DNA of 64,000 bases from Gamsiella multidivaricata (lineage: Eukaryota > Mortierellomycota > Mortierellomycetes > Mortierellales > Mortierellaceae). The notes under the pieces are model-generated. The model was not told where the DNA came from. It saw nothing but the letters and a program-made list of their open reading frames with translations, and made no database searches. This document shows, in pieces, positions 1-10,403 of this stretch; the first letter of the stretch is position 1, and each line of letters starts with the position of its first letter. A program made the translations under genes and the position numbers. Where the stretch lies: positions 124,001-188,000 of the forward strand of contig NW_026251754.1 of assembly GCF_025024155.1 (NCBI RefSeq), in the 5' to 3' direction.

Positions 1-815
1 TTGTCCACCGCCTTGTGCGCATCCTCATGCAAGTGGTCTATACACGCCTCTGCATCCACATTCATATATCTACGATATAAATGGCGTCGTCTTCGTCGTT
101 CTTCTCTGTATCGAGCCCGTCTCTCGATGTCCCGCAGGCGTTGTTGCTCCTCCTGCTGTTGCTTCTCCTGCTGCCGCTCCTCTTCCAGCTGCCGCTGTCG
201 GTCACTCTCTTGCTGTTCTGCCCGCCGCCGCTCCTCTTCCGATTGTCGCTGTTGTTCCCGTGTTTGCTGTTCTGCCTGCTGCATTTGTTGCCGAAGGCAG
301 AGGCACAATAGAATCTGGTGCGTCAACGAGCCGTATCCGATCCGATTTATTAAAACTGATAGCAAACATCTCATCAGGTCTAACAACGCCGACGGAAACT
401 AACGATTGCTCAAAAAACAAGGAGGCTGACTCAAACGGGAGCCTCGACGCAGGAGTAGCCTGGATCAAGTTCCATCCGTGTTCGATCATGCATCTTAGTA
501 ATGCAAGAATCAGCTTGCTGGATTTGATCCTTTCAGCGGCGTGATTAATCGAGATCCAAAAGCTGCTCCCTAATAGTTCGAATTCGTAGGCCCCAAAGAC
601 GTCGTTTTCCCTTTGGATAGGTCCCAAAGTGGAGGTGGTGGACTGATGGTGGGGCCGGTAAGCTCTTGAGGCAGGCCTATGATTTGGATTCTGCCGCCGA
701 TGTAAAGGGTGATGCAGCCTACTCTTGGGCGAGAATCGAAAGCAGTATGGATAGTTGGTTTGAGGGGACTGGGATAGGAAGGTAGTGAAGCTGCGTCGCA
801 ATTCTTCTCTGTCAT
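1..815 (-). pseudogene. Broken hypothetical protein with charged coiled-coil tail, cut by the window edge
   Basis: Reading on the minus strand starts at the ATG 815-813 (MTEKNCDAASLP), then gives PRVGCITLYIGGRIQIIG. Near 620-640 the sensible reading jumps frame to GAYEFELLGSSFW, GWNLIQATPASR and SASLFFEQSL, and near 300 it jumps again into a Gln/Glu/Arg-rich stretch (QQMQQAEQQTREQQRQSEEE and onward) that stays open to position 1. The layout of a short globular block, a GWNL-type block, then a long charged coiled coil resembles a multi-copy family I recall from Mortierella genomes; its function is unknown to me. Two frame changes with no credible intron between them point to a pseudogene or to assembly errors. 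The C-terminus lies outside the window. The Cys/Leu-rich plus-strand ORFs here are shadows of the coil. Confidence 0.5.
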
Positions 816-1297
816 TTTATGCACATGAAATGAAGTAAGAGGATGGTCGAGTTTGATAGTGGGCGAAATGAAAGAGACACTCAAAAAGAGGAGGGTATTT
901 ATCAAGTGAGAACGAGGACAGATCAAAGAATGCAATTGCCGCCTTCGCCAGTTTGAGTAAGGCTCTTCTTGTTGTCGTAAAAGCGAATCTTGCTGAACTG
1001 TTCCCTCCAGCGCAGAGCATTTGGTTCTGTTCAAAGCTGAAAGGTTGAGACGGGTGGATTGAAATTACCTATTGTAGTCTATGTGAGAACGGCTGAGGTA
1101 GACTAATCTATGTTGCGACATGGAGTGTCATTGAGCAAGATTGATGAAAAGTGCTCATGAACGTGATTCGTGGGAGTTTGTGCTACATTGCTTTATTCAC
1201 ACGCGCATCGGTGTAGGTCGTGAGGTGAATTGTAATATATTCATGCGAGAAGCAATGCTCACGCGTGCATCGCACCAATAATATCCATCTTCAATTC
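816..1297. other. No gene seen
   Basis: AT-balanced DNA between the broken gene and the Helitron remnant. Only short overlapping ORFs without recognisable motifs; no repeat or RNA gene recognised. Confidence 0.5.
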
Positions 1298-1627
1298 TAG
1301 TTACAACTTACAACTCCCGCTCCCTAAGAAGAGCCTAGCATTGTAAACCACTTTCTTGGCCTAAACAGGTTTCTGGACCCCTATTTTTGGCGCAACACAG
1401 CGCCGCCTGAGCAGCGAGATTGTCACGGTCGCGACCTGACTGCACATCTGAGCAACAAGGTTGTCACGGTGCTTACAAGCGAAGCGGTAGTTACGTACAA
1501 CTCCCGTTCCTTCAGAACCACACAGAGAAATAAACCGCTTCCTTGGCCTAAACAGGTTTTTAGGCCCCTCTCTTTGGCGCAACACAGCGCTACCTGAGCA
1601 ACGAGGTTGTTCCGACAGATGACCGTG

Positions 1628-1633
1628 TATAAG
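1628..1633 (+). promoter_or_regulatory. TATA-like box of Helitron leader, copy 1
   Basis: TATAAG, followed by a pyrimidine-rich leader of about 115 bases to the ATG at 1751. The same block is conserved at 55664-55669 in the second copy, which supports a promoter rather than chance. Confidence 0.4.
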
Positions 1634-1750
1634 ATGCATTCTCTCTCCTCCGCCGTCGATTTCGCTATCACAATCTACCTATATCCTTTATCCTTTCCTG
1701 CCATCAGCATCCACAGTCATTCTTCCATTGATTCCTCCTGATTATCCAAC

Positions 1751-2990
1751 ATGGCAAAGCGCATTCACTGCGGCCAGATTCACACTCGCAACGGCCCCCC
1801 TTGCAGCAAGAGACCGGCCAAGAGACCCAGGCACGACACGGGCCCTGAGGACGGCGATGACGCCAAGGAGCAATGTAACCCTGAGGATTATCAGCGCCAG
1901 GACTCACGATAAGCGGCGCTATAATCTTCCTTCTGAACACGCCAATGATATCTCTGCAATTTTTCCAGGAGATGGAATAGAGCGCTTCACGGACCGCGAC
2001 ATAGTGGTAGAAGCGAAAGGAAGCGTTCGTCTCCAGAAAGTGTTCGCACTACATCCTTCGCACTGGCCGCTGGCATACCCACTGTTATTTCATGCTGGAA
2101 ATGATGGCTACGGTCTCGGTATATTTCGACATGAGTCTGACAAGAAAGTGACGGCAAGGGACTACTTCGCCTAGCGTCTTTTCTATCGCGACAACGGTGG
2201 CAAGCACATCTTCCAAGCTGTACGACTTTCCCAACAGTCTGTCGTCGACATGTATTCCGTTACGGAATCGAGTCGTCTAAGCTTTTTACGATTCAACCAG
2301 GACACGATAAGAGCCGAGTTATAGAGCGGTAAGTCGCTATGTTATTTAGCAGATTGATATGCCAGTGGTCTATGGGCCATCAACTCATCTTTTTCTATTT
2401 CTTCAAGTCCTCTGCAGACTTAAAGGACGAGTTTATGTCTGGAGATGGCACTCCCTCAACCGTTGGTAAGCGTGCTGTGCTTCCTTCGAGCTTCACAGGC
2501 GGTCCGCGGCATATGCGTCAATTGTATCAGGATGTCATGGCCATTGTGCGAGCGACGTCTTCTCCAAACTGCTTTGTTACTTTCGCGCGCAACCCGGCCT
2601 AGCCAGAGATCACCAGAGAGCTCATCAGCAACCAGAAAGCGTCCGACCGACCAGACTTGGTCGCTCGAGTATTCCGACTCAAGCTTTGAGGCCTTCTGAA
2701 GGTCTTGACAGGGAAAATGGGATCTTTGGAAAGGTCAACGCGTTCATTTACGTGACCAAATTTCAGAAGCGCGGCCTTCCCCATGTTCACCTATTGCTCA
2801 TCATGGATCCTCAAGAGTGACCTCGCACAACGGATGCCTACGACCGCTTCATCTCCGCAGAGATACCTCACAGGGAGACACATCATGCTGCTTACAAAAC
2901 CGTAACCAAAAGCATGGTCCATTGCCCATGTGGAGTACTCTACTCGAAGTCGCCGTGTGTGGTGTATGGAAAGTGTAGCAAAGGTAAAAA
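1751..2990 (+). pseudogene. Helitron Rep (HUH endonuclease) N-terminal region, frameshifted
   Basis: The N-terminus MAKRIHCGQIHTRNGPPC carries a Cys/His cluster (its first Cys is Arg here; the second copy has CVHCGRIHTRNGPPC). After a stop at about 1910 and several frame changes the plus strand gives, in order, YNLPSEHANDISAIFPGDG, HPSHWPLAYPLLFHAGNDGY, RLSFLRFNQDTIRAEL, LPSSFTGGPRHMRQLYQD, FVTFARNPAWPEI, RPDLVARVFRLKL, FQKRGLPHVHLLLIMD and ISAEIPH, ending MVHCPCG. The order and wording match the Helitron_like_N/Rep domain, including the two-His motif (GLPHVHLL) used in rolling-circle nicking. At least four frame breaks and internal stops make it non-functional. The catalytic Tyr region and the helicase are absent. 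Confidence 0.8.
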
Positions 2991-3224
2991 AAAAAAAAAA
3001 AAATATAAAATAAAAACAGAGTGCGCTCACACTTTTTTTGGTTTACGCGTAGGGTTCTGCAACAGTGTACGACTCGCTGAGTTTAAGCACTTTGTTGTAG
3101 GGTTTGCTCCCTTTTCCCCATGCTGTCGATTGTCAGGTTAAAGGCTGGATTTTACAGAAACAGATGGTTTATGGGCCTGCTGTTCTGTTGGGAAATCTGT
3201 ACATCCAAAGCGATGGTCGTAATC

Positions 3225-3982
3225 TCAGCATTCAGATATAAATGAAAAGATAGCGATACTAAAGTTTATAGGAGATGCCGACGCTTGATAACGGAAGTCT
3301 CGTAGAAAGCCCCACCGCACGCTTTTAATGTCTTTCAATAGCTGTGTCATCCTTAAATAGGAACTCATTTCGCAGAACTTGTAGTCCAGCAGATATTCCT
3401 CCTCCGGGACGTCGACAAATGCATTGAAATCTATATCCGAAAACCGACCTAGATTCCTAGTCAGGCCGGCATCCTTCTGACACAACAGCATCGAGTATAA
3501 GATCATGCAGATACAGCGAGAGCAAATGCAGTTGAAGTAACAGCGAGAAGCTTGAGGGATAGGGTATTGTACCGGTTCAGCCGTTTCAGGTGAAGAATTT
3601 CGTTACTATACGAGAAGAATTCATCGTATCCCTTTGACACCTCGATGGCCACCCGGTTGTCCATTATCTTCGTCAAGGAGATAAAATTAAGATAGTACTG
3701 CCTGGTTTGATGGTGCATAGAGAAGACAGAGCTCGATGGTGCTGTGACCATTTCGGCGATATTTAGTGTCACCAACAACATATTCCTCAAATCGCAGGCT
3801 TTGCAGGACCCAATGTAGAACATCGAATGAAAGAGTCGGAAGTTGCCGATCATTCGCCTGCTTACATGCCACAGCAAGTATGACGGATGATTCCTGTCGC
3901 GCACCGCCGTAATATACATGATGAGGATTTCCAAACCATCGGCAGGTATGTCGCATACCGGTGTGTCTCTGTGAATCTTCAT
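3225..3982 (-). pseudogene. Hypothetical membrane protein fragment, one frame change
   Basis: Two minus-strand ORFs abut with a four-base overlap near 3503: the first ends LLAVTSTAFALAVSA and the second opens CMILYSMLLCQKDAG. Joined, they make one continuous hydrophobic helix, which is why I read them as one protein of about 250 aa broken by a single-base frameshift (or sequencing error). It continues into an acidic tail with VDVPEEEYLLDYKF and ends at 3225. I do not recognise the family. The Met at 3982 is only the first available start; an upstream exon is possible. Low certainty. Confidence 0.35.
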
Positions 3983-4535
3983 GTTGGAGTATCGGACGTA
4001 TCCAGTATTCCCTCTACAGCCCCAGTGCTCAACCCTATAAAGGCGGAAGACTCAACTGGTTTTCGTTTTTGATATTCAAGTTACAAACCCTAGCCACCCT
4101 TTGTTCGAACACATACTGTGGCGTTGCCACCCCCATCGTATATCGTCCCAATGTATCCAATGTACCCAATGTACCAACGGCTTGTGTATAATATCGTCTC
4201 CCTTCGATTTCGTTATGTTTTCCACAATGACCTTGACAGTCGTATCGTCCGGTGTGGTTTGGTTACCATTGCCGAGATCGGACGTGGTCAAGTTCAAGGA
4301 GAGAAAGCATGCAAGAGGCGTATCCATTGTGTAGTGTCGACAGGGCAAGGTAGGAAAATGAACTCTATGTGCCAAGCAAGATAAATGGGATTTAGTAATC
4401 AGTTAGTGCTCAGTAATTAACAGTAAGTGCGCAAGGAGTGCGCTTGATTTACTTACTGGAATGAGAAGAATCTTTTTTTGAACGGGCAGGACGGGAAAAG
4501 TATCTTCTCTAATAGAGGTGTGTGTGGAATCTGCC
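3983..4535. other. No gene supported; short imperfect tandem array
   Basis: Contains a small repetitive stretch (about 4145-4180, 'aatgtaccc/aatgtatcc' units) that creates a spurious VHWVHWIHW peptide on the minus strand. No motif-bearing ORF. The LINE 3' end begins immediately to the right. Confidence 0.4.
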
Positions 4536-4778
4536 TTTTTTTTGACGCCAGATCCCCCCAGGCGTGCAGGCGTGCCACAGGCTGCATTGTCCAAGCCTCG
4601 GCTTGGACTGTCAGCCGGCCGATAGTTACCTAAAGATAGCTATCAAGAGGCCCCCACTAAACTAATGTAAAATGAGGAACCAAATACCTATGGTGCACAT
4701 TCTGAGTCGTATGGTTTCTAATACTTGAGCCGGGGCCCAAAACCGCTACGCAACCTGTCGGGTCCGATGGGTCCTCTC

Positions 4779-7700
4779 CTAGTCAAGATCACGGGCCAAT
4801 ATGAATTTTATCCTCCTTCCTCTCTCCATCTCGTTCAATACCACCTTTCCCTGGAGATGGTCCACCAAGCGGCTGTCTGCTCTCCTCCTCGCTGCTGTCG
4901 TAACCTCCTCTTGGGGCTGTTGTCTCATAAAGCCCTGGGTCTCACCTCCTACCTGGACCCCGGCTTTCTTCATCCTCGTGCATATGCCCTCAGACTTTTC
5001 CCATGCCACTGTGGCACTACATCGCTCCTTCCATAACTCCTCTCGGCCAAAAGCCTCAACTCGTTCTACAAAACGTCCAACCAGGTAGGCCGCGATACTC
5101 TTCGACGTCTTCAAGAGTAGCGCCCAATCCGTTGTCAGGAACTTTGGTATGAGCCCGTGATATATGTCTGTCGTTGTCCATAGCCTGGTAGGCGGTGCTG
5201 CCTGCTGTACGTTTTCTTGACTGCTCACTCCTTCTCCTTCTTCCTCGTGGACATTCTCTCTGTCCTCGCCACCATTGTCCCTGTCTCGCCGCTCCTCCAG
5301 CAGCCTTATCCAGTCATCATCCCGCGTATCCACCATCGTTTCCACTCCCCGGATATCACGCAGACTCCACCAAAGGGTGTCTAACTCGCACGGGGTAAAA
5401 CTCGGTTCGGTGCGTGTGAATTGTCGACCATCCTTGATTGCCTCCTCCATGTCGCACAACCACTTTTTCCTCGCCTTATCTACCAAGGTGCGTCCAAGAC
5501 TTAGAATCCCATCAAGTGTCTTTCTCCATTCTTCCTGTCGTCTGTTCTGTGTGACTTTGCAGACCCAGAGGTGCTGGGCATCCTCCACCATGGTAAGGCA
5601 CACTTGGCATCTGTCTGTGGTATACAGATTCGGCTTCCACCTGTGCATGTACTGCATGGTTGGCAGCATACCATGGATTTTCTTGATCCTGTGGGACCGA
5701 TGGTTGCAATCCGCAAGGCTGGTGAAAAAACCCCCTGGCGGATTTTTCTCATGTATTATAGCAAGGCTGGATCGCCACTCCACTTCTTCCCACTGCTGAA
5801 TAAATTGTTTCGTTCGTTGTTGACAAGTCCATGCATGATGATTTCTGGCTGCAGACTGATGCTTGATCAATTGGCGAATGTCGTCCTCCGCTGGCTGACC
5901 GCAGAAAGTCGTATGTGTCTTCATGCTCGTGAAATATTGTGTGTTCAGTTGCCATGGCCGTCGCCCACTGTCGTGTGCGTTGTCCGCCAGTTCGTCGGCG
6001 GCCTCATTTCCAGTATCGCCACTGTGTCCTTTAACCCATTGAACATTTACTTTGCTGCCCTGCTGCGCGTACGCCTCGTAGATCACAGCCCACCAATTGG
6101 CATATGCTGCTCTCAACCGCCGTCGTGGAGTAGCTGTATGTCGATTCTTAACTAACGCCGCAAACTGTTGGACCACTGCTCTATTGTCGATATGAATAAT
6201 GGCGTTGCGATCCCGGGGACAGCACAGAATTGTCGCGAGCAGACCCACCAGTTCTGCTTTGGTGGATGATGCGTAATCCGTCGTTGTACCACAGATAGCC
6301 GTCTGAAATGAGCCGTCGACGCATCTATAGACACTACCGAACGATTGGCTGACTGTGTCCGAGCCAGCGTTCTTCACTAATCCATCCGAATAAAGGACAA
6401 TTGCCTCCAGCCCAGGCGGGATCCTCCATCAAGTCTCACGGATCGTTCGCCATGTCTCCTGGTCAATATCAACCCATGGGAAATCGATCATTTGTGCTGG
6501 CGAAGCCAAGGACGCGAGCGCTGCCGCATCCTGAATGGTAGTTGGCTGTGAATCCATGTCCTTGAGTGCTGCTTTTTCCATTTCATGTACCTTCTGGTCC
6601 TCATCCATGCCATTATATTTTTCACGTCGCTGTCGCTGTCTATATTCCTTGAGTCGGACCGCGATATTGTACGTATGCAAAGCATCCTCAGCAGTACGCC
6701 TCGCTTGCCTGTCCTCGGTCTCCGTGAGGGGCCCTATCACCTCTCGCAGGATTTCTTGTTGTGGCGGGGGTACAACTTGGTCAACACAGCGAGGGCAGTC
6801 GTGTGCGCATTCGCCTATCCTGCATCGTTCTGCTGCAATCCACTGGCTGATGAAGCTACGCCGGTGATCGTCGCCTATGATCCAGGACTGGAAATCATGA
6901 AACCATTGTCTGGATGGTCCTTTGGCTCGTTGCTGCTTGCGAAGGAAGGACCACGGCCGCACCTCCAATCTTCATCCATGATCTGATCTGTTGAAAAAAG
7001 ACCAACACTCGCAAATCCTCGTGCGATTTCTCCTGATGGTTGGGTGCGCCAGTCCATAATGCTCCGTGCTGTCGGAGGGACGCCGAGAGCGTCAGCATTG
7101 TTCAGGGTAAATGTGATGTTCCTGTCAGCCATCAAACGACACACGTTGGAGATAAGACAATGACGGTATGGTTTGACACGTAGCGGTGTAGCCGTGGGCA
7201 CCTGTTCCAGCCCGCCCCGTCGCTGAAGCGCAGCGAGCCGTGCTCTACAGAGATCACCTACAATACCTCCATCGTTGAGTCGGCTATGTAGTGAACTGAT
7301 CTGTTCCTCGTCTTGAGCGTCGGACAATCGTTTGAGACCTCCGAGGTGCCGGTGAAAGAGAATGCTGTTGGGCGTAGTCGAAGGCAGGCCCGATTTGCGT
7401 TTGATTAGTTGGGTATACTTCCCCGTGAGCTTTTTGAGGCACGACGGTGAGATGACTTGAATGGTACTGCGATACAGAATCTTGGGGATCAGGACGCTAT
7501 TGACGATAGTGGTTGCAATGCGATCGGTGATGGCCTTACGGCTCATAATATTGCAGAGCCGGGCGACCTCTGTTTCCAAAATGCGAGTTGTAGGTGTTGT
7601 TGAACGGGCTGAGTTAACCCATACCCCCAGTACGCGTGCTGCTTCCTTAGGTGGGAGTGGTGTTAATTCCTCTGGTGGTGTTCCAAAAATCAATTTGGTG

Positions 7701-10403
7701 TTGTCCTGCGCGTCCTGGAGGTTAACCATGACCACGGTTTTCTTTGCATTGATTTCCACGCCATTGAAGTGTGAAGAAAGGACGTTGCAATGTCGAGCGT
7801 ATGTTGCATATCTTCCCTGGATCCTGCAATCCCATGTAGTATCATCCACGAAAGCGAAACACGACAAAGAAAGAGGTTGTGCAACACCTTTCATCGCATA
7901 TCCACGTCCTTGCTCCATGACCTCGCACAAGAGAGCGTCGTAAGCTATTCGCCAAAAAAGGGGCATTCCACTCCTCCTTGATCCAATCCGCACTGTGGTC
8001 GATATTCCTCCGTGACCCCATAATCAGTGATAACCTGATTGACCTTGGTGTCAGCGATCTTCATACAAAGGTCAATAAAGGGCTTTGGAAATTTCAAGCG
8101 CGTCATTGCCCGATGAAGCATGCCGTCCTGATGGCAGTTGACCGAGTCGAAGCAGCGACGCATGTCCTGGAAAACAATCCATTGCTCTTGTTTGAACTCT
8201 GTTGCATCCTCCATGACACAATTCAGCGCGTGGATGGGATCCTTTGTCGTCGTACCCTTCAAAACCGAATAGTTTGGACCTCGGAGGATGTTGTGCTGGG
8301 TAAGAATCGTACTGAGCCGCTTAGTGAGGATCGTAAACATGATCTTCCTAGCGTGCTCTAGAAGCGTAATCGGTCGGACATCAGCCATGCTACCGGACCA
8401 TTCTGCTGCTTTGGGATACAGTAAATTCGTCCAGTGCGCCAATCCTTGGGAACATGACCCTGGGTGACACAACCTGCGACCAATTGGTACAAAATGTGTT
8501 TTCCGTCTTGTCCTTGTTTCTGAAATAGGTCATTTGATAGCCCTGATGCACCCGGCGCCTTGTACTTGGGCGCTTCATCCAGTGCCTCCTCGAATTCCTC
8601 GTACGTTGGTGGGTCCATGAGCGTGGAGTACCACTCCTCGTCAATCCACTCCTTGGGCCGATACTGTTGTTCCCATCTGGACCCAGGCTCCAAAGGCTGT
8701 GCAGGACGGGGCCCATGCCACTTGATGAACCAATCGCGGACATACTCTTTGATTTCCTGCGGCTCCAAAAGATTTTGTGTGTGGTCATCCTGAGTGACCT
8801 GGATTCGATCCAAAACAACTTTGCCATTTGTCCTCTCAAGGACACTGTCGAGAACCTGTCGTGGGGCCAATTGCCATCGGGAAAGTAGAATATTGATATT
8901 TTCTCGAATTCGTGTTTGTAGCCTCGCTGCCTGCTGTGCTTGAATCGCTACGCAAGCAGTGGACCATCTCTTCCCAATCTCCTTTATCCATCGCGTCCAG
9001 TCGTTTGACTGCGCCGTGTCCAGGGGGGCTTCCTAGTCGGTCGATTGGTGGGGCTTCTTCCGCTTCCTCCATGCGATGAAAATACTTGTCGATCCGATTC
9101 AACGCACTGTTAACCTCCTGCGAAAGGGTTTGTTGCACATCTGGAGCAGCAAAAAGTCCTTGCCTCATTCTCTTGGCTGCTTGTTGGAGGTTGGATAAGG
9201 AACGGATGATGTGGCTCATGTTGACTTCTCTCTCTGGGCGACAACCGGTGCGACCTACCACTCTGCCTGGGAGTGTCGCCTTTGCTGCTTTCATCAAAGA
9301 GGCCGAATAAAATTGCCATGTGCGTTCCAGGTTGATCCGAACTAGGGCCTCCTTGGGGACCGTGCCATTGTCGTCCAAGTCCCTAATACCCAACCTGTCA
9401 AGCTTGAGCTGCTGGAAAATATTCTCGTGGTTTCTTCTGCATAGTTCGTCCACTCCTCCTTCGATGTCTCACGGAAACAAAACCGAAAGCCTTGAGGTTT
9501 CCTGTATTTGTTGGCCGATGTGTCTCCAAGGAGCGATATCGCGTACAGATTTAAGGACACTACCAGTGCTTGGTGGTCCGATTTAACATGGTCCTGTAAA
9601 TCGATCACCTCCGCGTTGAAAAGACGGGGTAAGATCCCTGGACATAGGAAAACCATGTCTATGCGACTGACATCCTCGAAGGTGAAGCCGGCCTCGAGCG
9701 GGAATAGCGATCTGTACGCATCCGTCAATGGTTGCTCCGAAATCCACTGCAAAAGGGGCGTGTCCGGTCGGTGACTCCCATTGTTGTTATTTCTGTCGAT
9801 GCTAGGTGACATGGTGCCATTGAAATCCCCTAACAAAATATATTTGTAGTGACCCAAAACGGCCTCGTTGATCTGTTGCTTTAGCCATTGTTGCAGGGCC
9901 TGACCTTCCGGGTGGTGCTGTGCGTCGCTAGGAATATAGCAATTAATCACACGAAGTGTACAGCGGTTCCTGAATGCAAAATCAATGGCAATACCGCGTC
10001 CACGGTGTCGTGTCTTGCGAATGATATATTTGCTCCAGTCCTTGCGCACCAGGAGTCCAACGCCTGAAGCCGCGGGATTTTGTGGGGCGCTTCCCCAATG
10101 CGTGTCGTATATGTGTGAATACTCCCGAGAGAGTGTAAATCGTTCCTTGTGTGTTGCGAATTTTGTTTCCTGTAAACCAAGAATGGATATATCCGCGTGC
10201 TCTGCCCAAAAGCAGAGGGCGTCTAGTTTTCCTGGAGCATTTGCTCCTCGAATGTTGTATGTCGCAACTCGAAGTGTGCGCTCCATTGTTACGTTATTGT
10301 TGGTGTTGTGTTCGTTGTAGTCATTAAGTCCGATGTCCGTTGCAGTGTTTTCCGATGTACCATATTGATTCTGAAGAGAGTGCATATTGGGCGTATTATT
10401 CAT
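4779..10403 (-). pseudogene. LINE ORF2 polyprotein (EN-RT-RNase H), inactivated
   Basis: Endonuclease (10403 to ~9430): ATYNIRGANAPGK, LGLQETKF, LLGDFNGTMS, SRIDMVFL and VKSDHQALV supply the APE-type Asn, Glu, Asp, Asn and His positions. Reverse transcriptase (~8870-6880): MADVRPITLLEHARK, FQDMRRCFDSVN, GLDQGGVECP and the catalytic FAFVDDTTW. A Cys/His cluster (CRIGECAHDCPRC, ~6790-6830) precedes RNase H (~6410-5900): LYSDGLVKN, SSTKAELVGLL, IHIDNRAVV, VKGHSGDTGNEAADE. The frame changes near 9430, 8860, 8400, 7950 (a run of six A on the plus strand) and 6900, and an in-frame TGA sits at 6431-6429 just before RNase H. Every catalytic motif survives, so decay is recent or some breaks are sequence errors. 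Confidence 0.85.

Larger units (their letters stand above)
1298..3000 (+). mobile_element. Degenerate Helitron (rolling-circle transposon) remnant, 5' part
   Basis: From about 1298 the sequence aligns with 55279-55900: the same paired 'aaacaggttt ... cctctctttggcgcaac' leader blocks, the same TATA and CT-rich leader, and the same start of a Cys/His-containing ORF (ATG 1751 versus 55786). Downstream it continues into a Helitron-type Rep domain and stops around 2987-3001 in a 15-base A run. There is no helicase region and no 3' hairpin/CTRR terminus here, so this is a truncated copy. Left boundary is set only by where similarity to the second copy starts. Confidence 0.7.

Noticed and set aside
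1..402. Plus-strand Cys/Ser/Leu-rich ORFs
   Set aside because: They are antisense shadows of the minus-strand Gln/Glu/Arg coiled-coil coding.
4076..4375. 99-aa minus-strand ORF with VHWVHWIHW
   Set aside because: The repeat peptide comes from a short DNA micro-repeat; no domain or conserved feature.
4779..6377. 532-aa minus-strand ORF as a host ribonuclease H gene
   Set aside because: It is the C-terminal part of LINE ORF2; the frame continues upstream across a nonsense codon into the RT region, and its tail is duplicated at 50391-51281.
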